This document shows, in pieces, positions 1 through 9,300 of a stretch of 43,180 bases of DNA. The stretch is from the NCBI RefSeq assembly GCF_015207105.1, contig NZ_JADEXO010000046.1, forward strand, positions 1 to 43,180, read 5' to 3'. The position numbers and the translations under genes were made by a program. Source of the DNA: a cf. Phormidesmis sp. LEGE 11477. Lineage in GTDB: Bacteria; Cyanobacteriota; Cyanobacteriia; Phormidesmidales; Phormidesmidaceae. The notes beneath the pieces are model-generated. The model worked only from the letters and a program-made list of their open reading frames with translations. It was not told the origin of the DNA and searched no databases. Position 1 is the first letter of the stretch, and each line of letters starts with the position of its first letter.

Positions 1-131
1 CCCCTGCACCACCGCCGCCACCTGCGGCTCCTATTCCACTACCGCCTACCGCTGCGCCGCCGCCGCCAGCTCCAGCTCCAGCTCCAGCGCCCGCTCCTAC
101 ACCACCACGGCCTAGAGCTTTGGACAACTAG
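1..131 (+). CDS. C-terminal end of a Pro/Ala-rich protein (partial)
   Basis: An open frame reading from base 3 to a TAG at 129-131 encodes 42 residues that are almost entirely proline and alanine, with a run of PA dipeptides and the ending RPRALDN. The 5' part lies outside the window. Pro/Ala-rich tails of this type are common at the C termini of cyanobacterial envelope or membrane proteins, but nothing here identifies the family. It lies 141 bases upstream of the penicillin-binding protein gene on the same strand, so the two could be co-transcribed. The assignment rests on composition and a clean stop only. Confidence 0.5.
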   Translation, partial: PAPPPPPAAPIPLPPTAAPPPPAPAPAPAPAPTPPRPRALDN

Positions 132-167
132 GACTTCAGATAATTAGAACGCTGTGTATCTAGGAGC

Positions 168-183
168 CCTAGAAAGTTCTAGG
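168..183. promoter_or_regulatory. Short palindrome upstream of mrdA
   Basis: A 16-base dyad (CCTAGAA, two central bases, TTCTAGG) lies about 90 bases before the PBP2 start codon. It has almost no loop and no T tract, so a protein-binding site is more likely than a terminator. The function is unknown. Confidence 0.25.
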
Positions 184-272
184 TAGCTAAAGCACAGGTA
201 AAATAGGCAGCACAATTAAAGTACATAGTAGCTAAGCTGTAGAGTAGCTCTAGTTTACGGCCCTAAGATAGT

Positions 273-2099
273 ATGGCTTTTTCTCAGCGCACAACCTCTA
301 GTTTTAGCTCATCTAGCTTTGGCGAAAAGAAAAGCGGACGTACGGTTGGTCGTCAATACCAGTCAGTTGTGATCATGCTACTGCTGAGCCTTTCGATGAT
401 TGGGGGCATTGGCAGTCGTTTGGCCTATCTTCAGATCGTTCAGGGAGAGCGCAATCGTGAGCTAGCTGAAGATAACCGAGTCCTGCTATTACCCAGGCGA
501 CCCGCTAGAGGAACCATCTTTGATCGTAACGGTGAAGTTTTAGTGGGTTCACGGCTATCTCATTCCGTTTCTATTTGGCCGATCGCACTTCCCAAAGAAA
601 ATGCGGACAAAAGGGAAGTCATCGAGCGCCTAGCGCAGATATTAGATGTGCCAGTTGAAGAAATAGACGAGCGCCTAGCGCAAAGTAGCTATAACCTCAA
701 TAAGTCTGTGCCAATTGCGCGAGGATTAAGCTCTGCTCAAACCACTGCACTCGCAGAATACGCAAACCAGCTACCCGGCATTCGCGTAGAAGCAGAAGCC
801 GTTCGTAACTATCCTCGTGGGGACTTAGCTGCCCACGTCTTAGGGTATACCGGTGAGCTCAATGATGCTGAGCTAGAAACACTCAAAGAAGAAGGCTATC
901 GACTAGGGGATGTCATCGGTAAGCTGGGATTAGAGAAGGCTCTAGAGTCTCAGCTACGTGGGGAGTGGGGCGGCCAGCAAGTAGAAGTGGACAGCAGTGG
1001 CCGCGTACTCAGTATCATTGGTGAAAAGCCTTCGATATCTGGTCAAGACGTACAGATTACCTTAGATTTAGAGCTGCAAAGGGCGGCAGAAGAAGCGCTC
1101 GGTGACACCATAGGTGCCATCGTGGCGATCGATCCGCGTGACGGCGCAGTCAGAGCGATGGTCAGCAGACCTACCTTCGATCCCAATATCTTTTCTACTC
1201 GAATTACTCAAGCCCAGTGGGAGCAAATTACGAAAAACGGCTATCCCTTAGTAAACCGGGCTATGCGTGCCTATGCGCCTGCTAGTACATTCAAGGTAGT
1301 AACCGCAACGGCGGGTATGGAATCAGGTAAATTCTCCCCTGATGTTGTGCTGCAAACCTATCCATTTTTGACTATTGGCGGTATTCAGTTCTGGGACTGG
1401 AACAATGCCGGCTTTGGGCCTTTGGGATTTAGGGGGGCGATGGCAATGAGTAGCGACACGTTCTTTTATCAGATCGGCAGAGGCGTGGGTGAGAAAAGCC
1501 TGCAAGAGTGGATGCATAACTATGGGTTAGGAGAGCTAACTGGGATTGAGCTAGGCGATGAGGAAGATAAAGGGCTGGTGCCCGACGAAGCCTGGAAGCG
1601 TCAAGTTCTAGATGAGCCCTGGTATCTAGGCGATACGATCAATTCCTCGATTGGGCAAGGAAATGTACTGGCAACGCCTTTGCAGATAGCGGTGATGTTT
1701 GCAGTTGTGGCCAATGGAGGCGATCGCGTCACCCCGCACTTCGTCATGGACGAGGAGCAAGATCCTCAACAGTGGCGAACCTCTATAGGCATGAAGCCCA
1801 GCACCGTAAAAGTATTAGAAGAGAGTCTGCGTCAGGTGGTAACCGCAGGCACAGGGGGAGCCGTGAACGATCCGGCCCTCCCCCCGATTGCGGGCAAAAG
1901 CGGAACAGCCGAAGCCCAGCCTAGAAAAAGCCACACTTGGTTTGGCGCTTATGGCCCCTACGAGAATCCTGAGATCGTAGTGGTTGCCTTTGGGGAGCAC
2001 TCTGGCGGCGGCGGTGGCTCTTTTGCTGCGCCTATGGTGAAGAAGGTGCTAGATCAGTATTTTGGGGTAGAGCAAAAGGAAGGATCGACGACACAGTAG
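273..2099 (+). CDS. mrdA: Penicillin-binding protein 2 (peptidoglycan transpeptidase)
   Basis: Class B penicillin-binding protein, 608 residues, which cross-links peptidoglycan outside the cytoplasmic membrane, in this family usually during cell elongation with the RodA/MreB machinery. Residues 1-30 are a Ser-rich cytoplasmic tail and about 32-55 a single membrane anchor. The dimerisation domain begins at the RGTIFDRNG motif near residue 79. In the transpeptidase domain the three active-site motifs are visible: S338-x-x-K341 (ASTFK), the SSD triad at 393-395 and K542-S-G. The length fits the MrdA/PBP2 subfamily; an FtsI-type role is the main alternative. The ATG at 273 gives a normal cytoplasmic tail. 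It is convergent with the tautomerase-like gene. Confidence 0.93.
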   Translation: MAFSQRTTSSFSSSSFGEKKSGRTVGRQYQSVVIMLLLSLSMIGGIGSRLAYLQIVQGERNRELAEDNRVLLLPRRPARGTIFDRNGEVLVGSRLSHSVSIWPIALPKENADKREVIERLAQILDVPVEEIDERLAQSSYNLNKSVPIARGLSSAQTTALAEYANQLPGIRVEAEAVRNYPRGDLAAHVLGYTGELNDAELETLKEEGYRLGDVIGKLGLEKALESQLRGEWGGQQVEVDSSGRVLSIIGEKPSISGQDVQITLDLELQRAAEEALGDTIGAIVAIDPRDGAVRAMVSRPTFDPNIFSTRITQAQWEQITKNGYPLVNRAMRAYAPASTFKVVTATAGMESGKFSPDVVLQTYPFLTIGGIQFWDWNNAGFGPLGFRGAMAMSSDTFFYQIGRGVGEKSLQEWMHNYGLGELTGIELGDEEDKGLVPDEAWKRQVLDEPWYLGDTINSSIGQGNVLATPLQIAVMFAVVANGGDRVTPHFVMDEEQDPQQWRTSIGMKPSTVKVLEESLRQVVTAGTGGAVNDPALPPIAGKSGTAEAQPRKSHTWFGAYGPYENPEIVVVAFGEHSGGGGGSFAAPMVKKVLDQYFGVEQKEGSTTQ

Positions 2100-2128
2100 G
2101 GCGGGGCAGTAGGTAGAGAAAGATGGAA

Positions 2129-2206
2129 AGTGAGCCGTCGAAAGCAAGATCTTGCAACGCGCTTTCTATTGCGTTGGACAAACAAAACAGCTCACTACGG
2201 CTCACT
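2129..2206. terminator. Nested inverted repeats between convergent genes
   Basis: A perfect 10-base inverted repeat (AGTGAGCCGT at 2129-2138, ACGGCTCACT at 2197-2206) encloses a 12-base palindrome at 2144-2155 and a smaller stem, CAACGC/GCGTTG, at 2155-2176. It lies between the stops of mrdA and the tautomerase-like gene, so a bidirectional terminator or processing structure is likely. There is no clear T tract on either strand. Confidence 0.4.
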
Positions 2207-2217
2207 ACCTTCTTAGT

Positions 2218-2251
2218 CCAAAGCCTTTATCCAAAAGCCTCTATCCAAAAG
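2218..2251. repeat. Degenerate 13-14 nt tandem repeat at a gene 3' end
   Basis: Two and a half imperfect copies of a 13-14 base unit (CCAAAAGCCTCTAT and variants) cover the last codons, the stop codon (2241-2243) and the first bases after the tautomerase-like gene. The stop codon therefore lies in a duplicated segment. The same arrangement recurs elsewhere in this window. Confidence 0.6.
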
Positions 2252-2594
2252 TAGTCCCGTTCCAGCCCCACATTGCGCCTTGTGAATCAGCAAAGTCGAT
2301 GTAGGTACGGTTGGGAGGAACGCCAAGGGAAGCTTGAACTTTGGCACAAAAGTCCTGACTCATCGTTTGGGTTTTATCGCTACCCATGGTGCCGACGCTT
2401 TTGATCTGGATATAGCAGGTAGGGTCGCTGGTGCCACCGAAGGTCATTGCTGTACCAGGTTCGAATGCCGTCATGACGTAGGATTCGGGTTTGTTTAGAT
2501 GTTTAGCTAGGCTAGCTGATAGCTGTTTGAGTAGATCCTCGACAGTGGTTTTAGCCGGTGATTCTACTGAGGTTTGGACTTTGATTAGGGGCAT
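2241..2594 (-). CDS. Tautomerase / MIF-family protein
   Basis: A 117-residue protein of the tautomerase superfamily, resembling phenylpyruvate tautomerase and macrophage migration inhibitory factor. These small trimeric enzymes use an N-terminal proline as catalytic base after removal of Met. I chose the ATG at 2592-2594 because it places proline second (MPLIKVQTS); an in-frame start at 2645 would bury this proline behind 17 residues. Later segments typical of MIF proteins are the AFEPGTAMTFGG stretch and the Asn/Arg/Thr-Tyr-Ile segment near the C terminus. The physiological substrate in cyanobacteria is not known. It is divergent from the BT1 transporter and convergent with mrdA. Confidence 0.85.
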   Translation of the reverse strand: MPLIKVQTSVESPAKTTVEDLLKQLSASLAKHLNKPESYVMTAFEPGTAMTFGGTSDPTCYIQIKSVGTMGSDKTQTMSQDFCAKVQASLGVPPNRTYIDFADSQGAMWGWNGTTFG

Positions 2595-2809
2595 GAGATA
2601 ACACGCTTTACGGGGATAGACTATTTCTATCATCTCAAATCGCACTGATATACAGCGAAGCTATACGGCAGAGTGTGGAATGCTATAGCAACCAGCGAAT
2701 CAGTTCTTCGTTGATAACCTTACAGAGCCAAGCACTCAACCAATAGAGAGACTTTTTAGAACAAATCGAAGAAGCCAGCTATCATAGAAGAGACTTTACA
2801 CTTCTTCAC

Positions 2810-4228
2810 ATGTCAGCGTCTTCGACTACCCAGCGTTCAGTAGGCCAGCGGGTCAAAGGCTTTATTGAAAAGCGAATCCTATTAGGTCAGCCACTGACGC
2901 TAGAGCTGAGCGCGATTTTAATCGTGTATTTTGTCCAGGGAATTTTGGGACTGGCTCGTTTAGCTGTGAGCTTTTTTTTGAAAGATGACATTGCCCTATC
3001 GCCAGCAGAGGTGTCGGCGCTGATGGGCATTGCGGCGCTGCCGTGGACAATCAAACCCGTCTTCGGCTTTTTGTCAGATGGGCTGCCAATCTTTCGATAC
3101 CGACGACGGCCCTATTTGATTTTGTCTGGCGTGATTGGGGCGATCGCGTGGCTGTCTCTAGCTACTGTTGTTCATACTGGCCTGAGCGCGACGATAGCAA
3201 TTCTCTTGACCTCGCTCTCAGTAGCGATTTCAGATGTCATCGTTGATTCGCTAGTCGTAGAACGTGCGAGAGAAGAAGATCAAGGAAACGTAGGCACACT
3301 GCAGTCTCTAGCCTGGGGAGCCTCAGCAGTAGGTGGAGTGATCACCGCTTACCTAGGCGGACTGTTGTTAGAGCGTACTAGCAATCAGGTTATTTTTGGC
3401 ATTACCGCAACTTTTCCGCTGGTTGTCTGCGGCGTGGCGTGGTTAATCGCAGAAGATCCCGTCACGGAGAAGTCAAATCTTGAGGTTGTCATTAATCAAG
3501 TCAGGCTGTTGAAACAGGCTGTCTCCCAAAAAGTCATCTGGATGCCAGCACTGTTCTTATTTTTGTGGCAAGCAACGCCTACCGCTGATTCGGCCTTCTT
3601 CTTCTTTTCTACCAATGAACTAGGTTTTGCGCCTGAGTTTTTAGGTCGAGTCAGGCTGGTCACTAGCCTGGCGTCTTTAATAGGTATCTGGATTTTTCAA
3701 AGGTTCCTCAAAGAAGTCTCCTTTCGTAAAATCTTTGGCTGGTCTACGCTCATCTCGGCAGCGCTGGGAATGACCACCCTTTTACTGGTGACTCACGCAA
3801 ACCGCAGCCTAGGCATAGACGATCAGTGGTTTAGCTTGGGCGATAGTTTGGTGCTGACTGTAGCAGGGCAAATTGCCTTTATGCCTGTGCTCGTACTTTC
3901 GGCCAGACTGTGCCCTGCTGGTGTAGAAGCAACGCTGTTTGCGCTGCTGATGTCTGTTGTAAATCTGGCCGGGCTGCTCTCTCATGAGCTAGGGGCGCTG
4001 CTCACTCATCAGCTTGGCATCACCGAGACCAACTTTCAGAACCTATGGCAGCTGGTGCTGCTGACTAATCTAACTACGCTCTTGCCGCTACCTCTGTTAG
4101 GTTTACTGCCAGCAGCCTCTGCTGTGGGCAGCGAAGAAGTCAGGGATGGCGGTGCTGATTCGGTGCTGGTTCTTGCTACGCCGGAGGTGACAGACGACGC
4201 CAATGTTCGCCTAGATATTTCACTCTAG
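2810..4228 (+). CDS. BT1/folate-biopterin family MFS transporter
   Basis: A 472-residue polytopic membrane protein with about 12 predicted membrane segments, matching the folate-biopterin transporter (BT1) branch of the major facilitator superfamily. The DGLPIFRYRRRPYL loop after the second membrane segment and the DVIVDSLVVERAR segment are characteristic of this branch. Cyanobacterial and plastid relatives transport folates, but the substrate here is inferred from family only. The C-terminal 35 residues are hydrophilic and acidic. The final codons and the stop lie inside a 14-base tandem repeat. The start at 2810 is the first ATG before the amphipathic N terminus. Confidence 0.85.
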   Translation: MSASSTTQRSVGQRVKGFIEKRILLGQPLTLELSAILIVYFVQGILGLARLAVSFFLKDDIALSPAEVSALMGIAALPWTIKPVFGFLSDGLPIFRYRRRPYLILSGVIGAIAWLSLATVVHTGLSATIAILLTSLSVAISDVIVDSLVVERAREEDQGNVGTLQSLAWGASAVGGVITAYLGGLLLERTSNQVIFGITATFPLVVCGVAWLIAEDPVTEKSNLEVVINQVRLLKQAVSQKVIWMPALFLFLWQATPTADSAFFFFSTNELGFAPEFLGRVRLVTSLASLIGIWIFQRFLKEVSFRKIFGWSTLISAALGMTTLLLVTHANRSLGIDDQWFSLGDSLVLTVAGQIAFMPVLVLSARLCPAGVEATLFALLMSVVNLAGLLSHELGALLTHQLGITETNFQNLWQLVLLTNLTTLLPLPLLGLLPAASAVGSEEVRDGGADSVLVLATPEVTDDANVRLDISL

Positions 4229-4296
4229 GCATTTTACGTCGGGCATTTCACGCTGGGCATTTCACGTTAGAGATCTCATTCTAGATATCTCACCTG
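4213..4296. repeat. Six degenerate 14-nt tandem units spanning a stop codon
   Basis: Six consecutive 14-base units run from the last four codons of the BT1 transporter into the spacer: 4213-4226, 4227-4240, 4241-4254, 4255-4268, 4269-4282 and 4283-4296. The best-matching neighbours are GGGCATTTCACGCT and GGGCATTTCACGTT; the outer units have drifted (AGATATTTCACTCT, AGATATCTCACCTG). The period is exact but is not a multiple of three. The remainder of the spacer to 4413 holds nothing further that I recognise. Confidence 0.75.
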
Positions 4297-4413
4297 AGGA
4301 CAAAGTGCTTACACCTTTCTGTTTTAGATAAGACAATCGGCCTCAAGTATCTTCTGATAGATACTGATTCTCGTTCGACCGTATATTCCAATCACTTTCA
4401 ACCTTTTCAACCT

Positions 4414-5892
4414 ATGCAAACGCTCGAAGCTCCTAACCAAACACTCTCTTACACTCGTGAAGATTGGATAAGTGGCTACCGCTCCCAGCCAGAAGAATTT
4501 GCCTACTGGATCGATAATGTCGAAGGAGAGATTCCTGCGGATCTAGAAGGAACAGTGTTTCGCAACGGTCCAGGACTGACAGATGTCAACGGCCATCGGC
4601 TGAAGCATCCTTTTGACGGCGATGGCATGATCAGCTCGGTTGCCTTTAAAGGCGGTAAGGCTTTCTATCGCAACAAATTTGTGCAGACTGAAGGATATAC
4701 CGCCGAGCAAAAAAGTGGTAAGCCTGAATACCGAGGTGTTTTTGGGACTCAAAAACCGGGCGGATGGATAGCAAACGCTTTTGATCTGAAGCTGAAGAAC
4801 ATTGCGAACACGCATGTCGTGTACTGGGGCAATAAGCTACTTGCTCTGTGGGAAGCAGCAGAACCCCATAGATTAGATCCGCAGACGCTAGAAACGATAG
4901 GGATTGATTATCTCGATGGTTTGTTGAAAAAAGGAGATGCCTTTGCCGCACATCCGAAATTTGATCCAGACTGTGAAGGAACACAGCGGATGATTAATTT
5001 TGGTGTAAAAGCAGGACTTTCTAGCACGATTAGTCTGTATGAGTTCACACCAGACGGACAGCTTGCTCATCAGCATAAGCACAGCGTACCGGGCTTTGCC
5101 TTTCTCCACGACTTTGCAATCACACCAAACTATTGCATCTTCGTGCAAAATCCAGTGGGCTTTAATCCTTTGCCGTTTGTTTTTGGCCTCAAGGGGGCGG
5201 CGGAATGCATTCAGTTTGATTCAAAACAGCCAACCAAGATTGTTTTGATCCCTCGCAATGGCAAGGATGAAATTCGCTTTTTCGATACCGATCCTTGCTT
5301 TGTCTTTCATCACGCGAATGCCTTTGAGCAAGGCGATCAGCTGATTCTAGATTCGGTTTGTTATGACAGTTTCCCAAGCATCGATGATGCGGAAGATTAC
5401 AGCACTGTAGATTTTGATCATGTACCGGCTAGTCAGCTCTGGCGATTCACAATTGATTTGACGACAGAGAAAGTAGATGTGAAGAAATTGATTGAGCGGC
5501 CCTGCGAGTTTCCGACGCTAAATCCGAGGCAAGTAGGTAGGGAGTATCGCTATCTATTTATGGGTGCAACAGATGGCCTAGTCAAGAATGCGCCGCTGCA
5601 GGCCCTGATCAAAAGGGATATGAAAACGGGAGAAGAGCAGCTATGGAGCGCGGCACCACGCGGATTTGGGGGAGAGCCACTGTTTGTAGCAAGGCCGGGA
5701 AGCGAGGTGGAAGATGATGGATGGGTGCTGCTGTGGATTTATAATGCGGCGGGCGATCGCACCGAACTCGCTATCTTTGACGCAAAAGACATCGCACCCG
5801 GCCCCATCGCGACGCTGAAGCTAAAGCATCACATTCCCTATGGCTTACACGGTAGCTTCGTATCAGAGTACTTTGGACCAGCGCTCACCTAA
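4414..5892 (+). CDS. Carotenoid oxygenase (apocarotenoid-cleaving dioxygenase)
   Basis: A 492-residue member of the carotenoid cleavage dioxygenase / RPE65 family, nearly the length of the Synechocystis apocarotenoid 15,15'-oxygenase. These non-heme iron enzymes split a carotenoid or apocarotenal double bond with O2, typically yielding retinal. The four iron-binding histidines can be placed at H180 (AAHPKFDP), H232 (LHDFAITP), H299 or H300 (FHHANAF) and H479 (GLHGSFV). The N-terminal VFRNGPG and HPFDGDGM motifs are also typical. No signal peptide is seen; family members associate with the membrane surface. Substrate preference is inferred. Its stop overlaps the stop of the convergent ogt gene by a few bases. 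Confidence 0.9.
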   Translation: MQTLEAPNQTLSYTREDWISGYRSQPEEFAYWIDNVEGEIPADLEGTVFRNGPGLTDVNGHRLKHPFDGDGMISSVAFKGGKAFYRNKFVQTEGYTAEQKSGKPEYRGVFGTQKPGGWIANAFDLKLKNIANTHVVYWGNKLLALWEAAEPHRLDPQTLETIGIDYLDGLLKKGDAFAAHPKFDPDCEGTQRMINFGVKAGLSSTISLYEFTPDGQLAHQHKHSVPGFAFLHDFAITPNYCIFVQNPVGFNPLPFVFGLKGAAECIQFDSKQPTKIVLIPRNGKDEIRFFDTDPCFVFHHANAFEQGDQLILDSVCYDSFPSIDDAEDYSTVDFDHVPASQLWRFTIDLTTEKVDVKKLIERPCEFPTLNPRQVGREYRYLFMGATDGLVKNAPLQALIKRDMKTGEEQLWSAAPRGFGGEPLFVARPGSEVEDDGWVLLWIYNAAGDRTELAIFDAKDIAPGPIATLKLKHHIPYGLHGSFVSEYFGPALT

Positions 5893-6398
5893 GTATCTTG
5901 ATATAGCAGATCTAGCTGAGCCACTGGTTCCTCATGCTGCAGCAGCCAGTGTTTTCGTTCAATGCCACCTGCATAGCCAGTGAGCCTACCGTTGGCGGCA
6001 ATTACTCTATGACAAGGAACAATAATAGAGATCGGATTACGACCATTGGTAGCCCCTACCGCCCTAGAGGCATTCGGCTGTCCGAGTCTCCTGGCTAACT
6101 CGCCATACGAGATCGTTCTACCAAAAGGAATATCAGACAGATGCTGCCAAACCTGCTTTTGAAAATTCGTTCCTTTGGGTGAAAGCGGCAGGTTGAACTG
6201 TTGCCTGCGATTGTTGAAATATTCAGTCAGCTGTTGACAGGTGCGAGCGAAGGGAGCTGCGTCAGGCAGTTCCTGCCAATCAGTGGTAATGAGAGGAAAG
6301 TGCTTTTGCCCTTTTAGATAGAGGCCAGTGAGCGATCGCCCATCAGAAGTCAGCAGCAGCTCGCCAATAGGACTTTCTGACCAGCTGTAGTAAGTCAT
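5889..6398 (-). CDS. ogt: Methylated-DNA-[protein]-cysteine S-methyltransferase
   Basis: A 169-residue suicide repair protein that transfers the alkyl group from O6-alkylguanine to its own cysteine. The active-site motif PCHRV is at residues 128-132 with the acceptor Cys129, preceded by the helix-turn-helix segment SYGELARRLG and the Asn-Arg hinge NGRNPISII. The length fits the Ogt/MGMT type without the Ada regulatory domain. The ATG overlaps the stop codon of the giant upstream gene by one base (TAATG), which implies translational coupling. Whether that pairing is functional is unclear. Confidence 0.93.
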   Translation of the reverse strand: MTYYSWSESPIGELLLTSDGRSLTGLYLKGQKHFPLITTDWQELPDAAPFARTCQQLTEYFNNRRQQFNLPLSPKGTNFQKQVWQHLSDIPFGRTISYGELARRLGQPNASRAVGATNGRNPISIIVPCHRVIAANGRLTGYAGGIERKHWLLQHEEPVAQLDLLYQDT

Positions 6399-9300
6399 TA
6401 CTGTCTCTTTTCCACGCTTTCGATCTCCGTTTGAGCAGTCAGAGAATCTGCTGTCATCGGCTTATCTAGCGATTGAGCTTTAGTCGATAGTAAAGACTCT
6501 AGGTGAGAGCGCAGTCTTTCACCCTGCTCAAAATCGGCGACATAGATTTGTCCCCCCTGTTTCCTCAGTAAAGGCAGCTCTGCTAACAGACGGTAGTTCT
6601 CAATATCTGAGGTTTGGGCGCTGACCAAAGGGCGATCGCCTTCGGTAGGCACTAAACCCGGTGGCAAACGACCTTCGATCAGCGCTAGCAGATGCGCCTG
6701 ACAAGCTGGAATATCCACACCGCGCTGAGCCAGTAGGTGCATAATGCCACCAGCCGGTAAGGGCTGCTCTGGCAAAGTGCGTAACAGCTCTAACAGCAGG
6801 AAATAGTCGTTGTAGCGATGGCGAGTAGTGTCTAGAACAGCAGGATAGTGACATAGATTCGCTAAACCATAGGCAACTCGACTACAGCTATTAGAGTACT
6901 CACCAGCGTAGGTATCTTGAATAATGGTAGCGTTAGGAAATTTTTGTCTAAGCCAGTCGGAGATCGTCCCTAATGAAGCGGCACCCCCTGTACAAATAAC
7001 TTGCTTGATTGACTGAGGTGAGAGGGGTTTTTGATCGAATAGGGCGCGGGTTAACCGATCGATGCGCTGAATATAGGGAGCGAAGACCTTGGCCTCTAGA
7101 TCTTTGCGCGTGATAATCCAGGTGCGATCGCCTAGTTGCACATCCACTTCTTCATCTTCTTGCAGCATCATCTTTAGATCCTGAGCAGCGGCTAGGGCCT
7201 GTCGTCCTAAAGATGAATCGTTCAATCGCTGATACAGACGGTGACGGATGATTCGATCGGCCTCACCCGGTCGAGGCAGCTGAAGCTGATCGAGCTTCAA
7301 ACTTTCCCAGTCATTAGCAGAAAATTGAGCGGATGATTCGTCCTCTCTCGCTTCATTTTGAATAGGCAGATGTAGTAGCTGACAGATAATGTCTTGGTCT
7401 ATGCCGTCGCCTGCGTAGGTATAGCTGCGCGAAGTAAAGTCTGCATAGCTCAGCTGCGTGAGATCTTTCGGCAGATCGGCGATCGCAACTTCGGTTAGTG
7501 CTGCCCCCGCGCTCACGATAACGGTACCACCGCTCCAGTTGCAGTTGTACAAACCCGGCTGCTGATTATCGCTGGAGACATCTACACCGGGCATTGGCAA
7601 AGCAGATAGCAAAGCAGCGATCGCATCTTCTACAAAGAAAATCTGATCGGGCCTCGCCACCAGCTTGGTTGATAGCACCGCCTCGCGAATATTAAAGCTA
7701 TAGGTATCTGGCCAGTTGGTCGGATAGCCGATGATCACACTTTGTAAATTCGCCAGCGCTCGGCGCAAAACGGTATCTTTTAGCCCCACGGCATGACAGC
7801 TCATATGGCTAGGGCTCAGCGTTCGTAATAGATCGCAAATTGCTGTTTGCAAAGATAGTAGTGGCAACGACATTTGATCAGACCACTGCATCCATGGCTC
7901 TCCTGAGACATCATCAGGAATGCCAGTTTTGACCATCGGTTTGAGCGATCGCAGCAAAGGCATATCCTCTTGCTGCAGCGCCGCTGGGCCCACTACACCA
8001 ATGCCTAGCTGCCCAGTTGGCCCTTGTGTATTCACAGCAGCCACCGCTGGCAAGCGGAAGCGTTTGGCCTCGCGATCGCCTGCCACACTCCAGCACAGCT
8101 CATACATACGGTGAGTACGCCGCTCCATCAACACCGCTGATATGCCTGTCGTCCCCAAGTCGATACTCAGAAACCAGTTTGTCGGTCTATCCTCGTCGTC
8201 AAAGGTCAACCCTTCGTGATCAATCGGCTGAAGGGCAGTCTCTTTGACCGTTGTCTGGGCTGATTCTACTGACGCTAGCTCAGCAGCATCGGCCAAATCG
8301 GACAGCTCTATTGAGGGCGGCTGTGAACTATCAGATTGCGGAGAACTGTCTGGCTGCTCGGGCGAATCAATTGGGTCGATCGGCGGATCAACTAGTAAAG
8401 CAGTTGCCGGAACAGCAGATGGCAGCTCTGCTGGTGGCTCGGCAGAAGCAGTAAGCTGGCTAATCGCTCGATCTTCTTCTAAAGGAATTGCTGATTCTTC
8501 AGAGCTTTCTGACTCATTCTCCAGTGAAGTTGATGGTGAGACTTCTGTTACTGTTGTCATCGAATCTGCTGCTGACGGCTCTTCCGCTGGCTGATTTTCT
8601 GCAGGGCGATCTTCTACAGACTGACTCATGTCGAAGAAGTCGAGGTCATCGTCAAATAGAGGCACCGGACTATCAGTCTCAGGTTGTCCTAGCGTTGTTA
8701 GCAGTTCCATATCGTCAGCTAGCAGTTCCGTCACACCCGTCGAAGGTAAGCCTTCGACAGAAAGACCCTCGAAAGCAGAGTCTTCAATGAAAAGAGCTTC
8801 TATCGGCATTTCTCCAACAGGCACCTCTTCATCGAACATTTCTACAACAGGTAGCTCTTCATCGAACATTGCCTCAATAGGCGTCTCTTCATCGGATACT
8901 TCTTCGGCAGGCTCGTCCACCAGCATTGGCATGACGGTATCGGAGGACTCGGTATCGGAGGACTCAGTAGAGGACTCGGTGTTGGAAGACTCAGTAGAGA
9001 CCTCAGCCGAGACAGCGGCAGGCTGGTCTGCTGCAATGGCCATCGACTCCAGGTCATCTGAATCGCTCTCTAGTGCTGCAATATCTAAATCTGCAGTATC
9101 TAAATCTGCAGCATCGACCGCTCCACTTAGTTCATCTAAGATTGGCTCATCTGGGATTGGCTCATCTGGGATTGGCTCATCTGGGATTGGCTCATCTGGG
9201 ATTGGCTCGTCTGGGTTCGGTTCATCTGGAATCAATGCAGACTCTAAAGACTCTGAAGCAATAGGCGAACTTGAGCGTGAGACAAAAACATCCTCGGACA

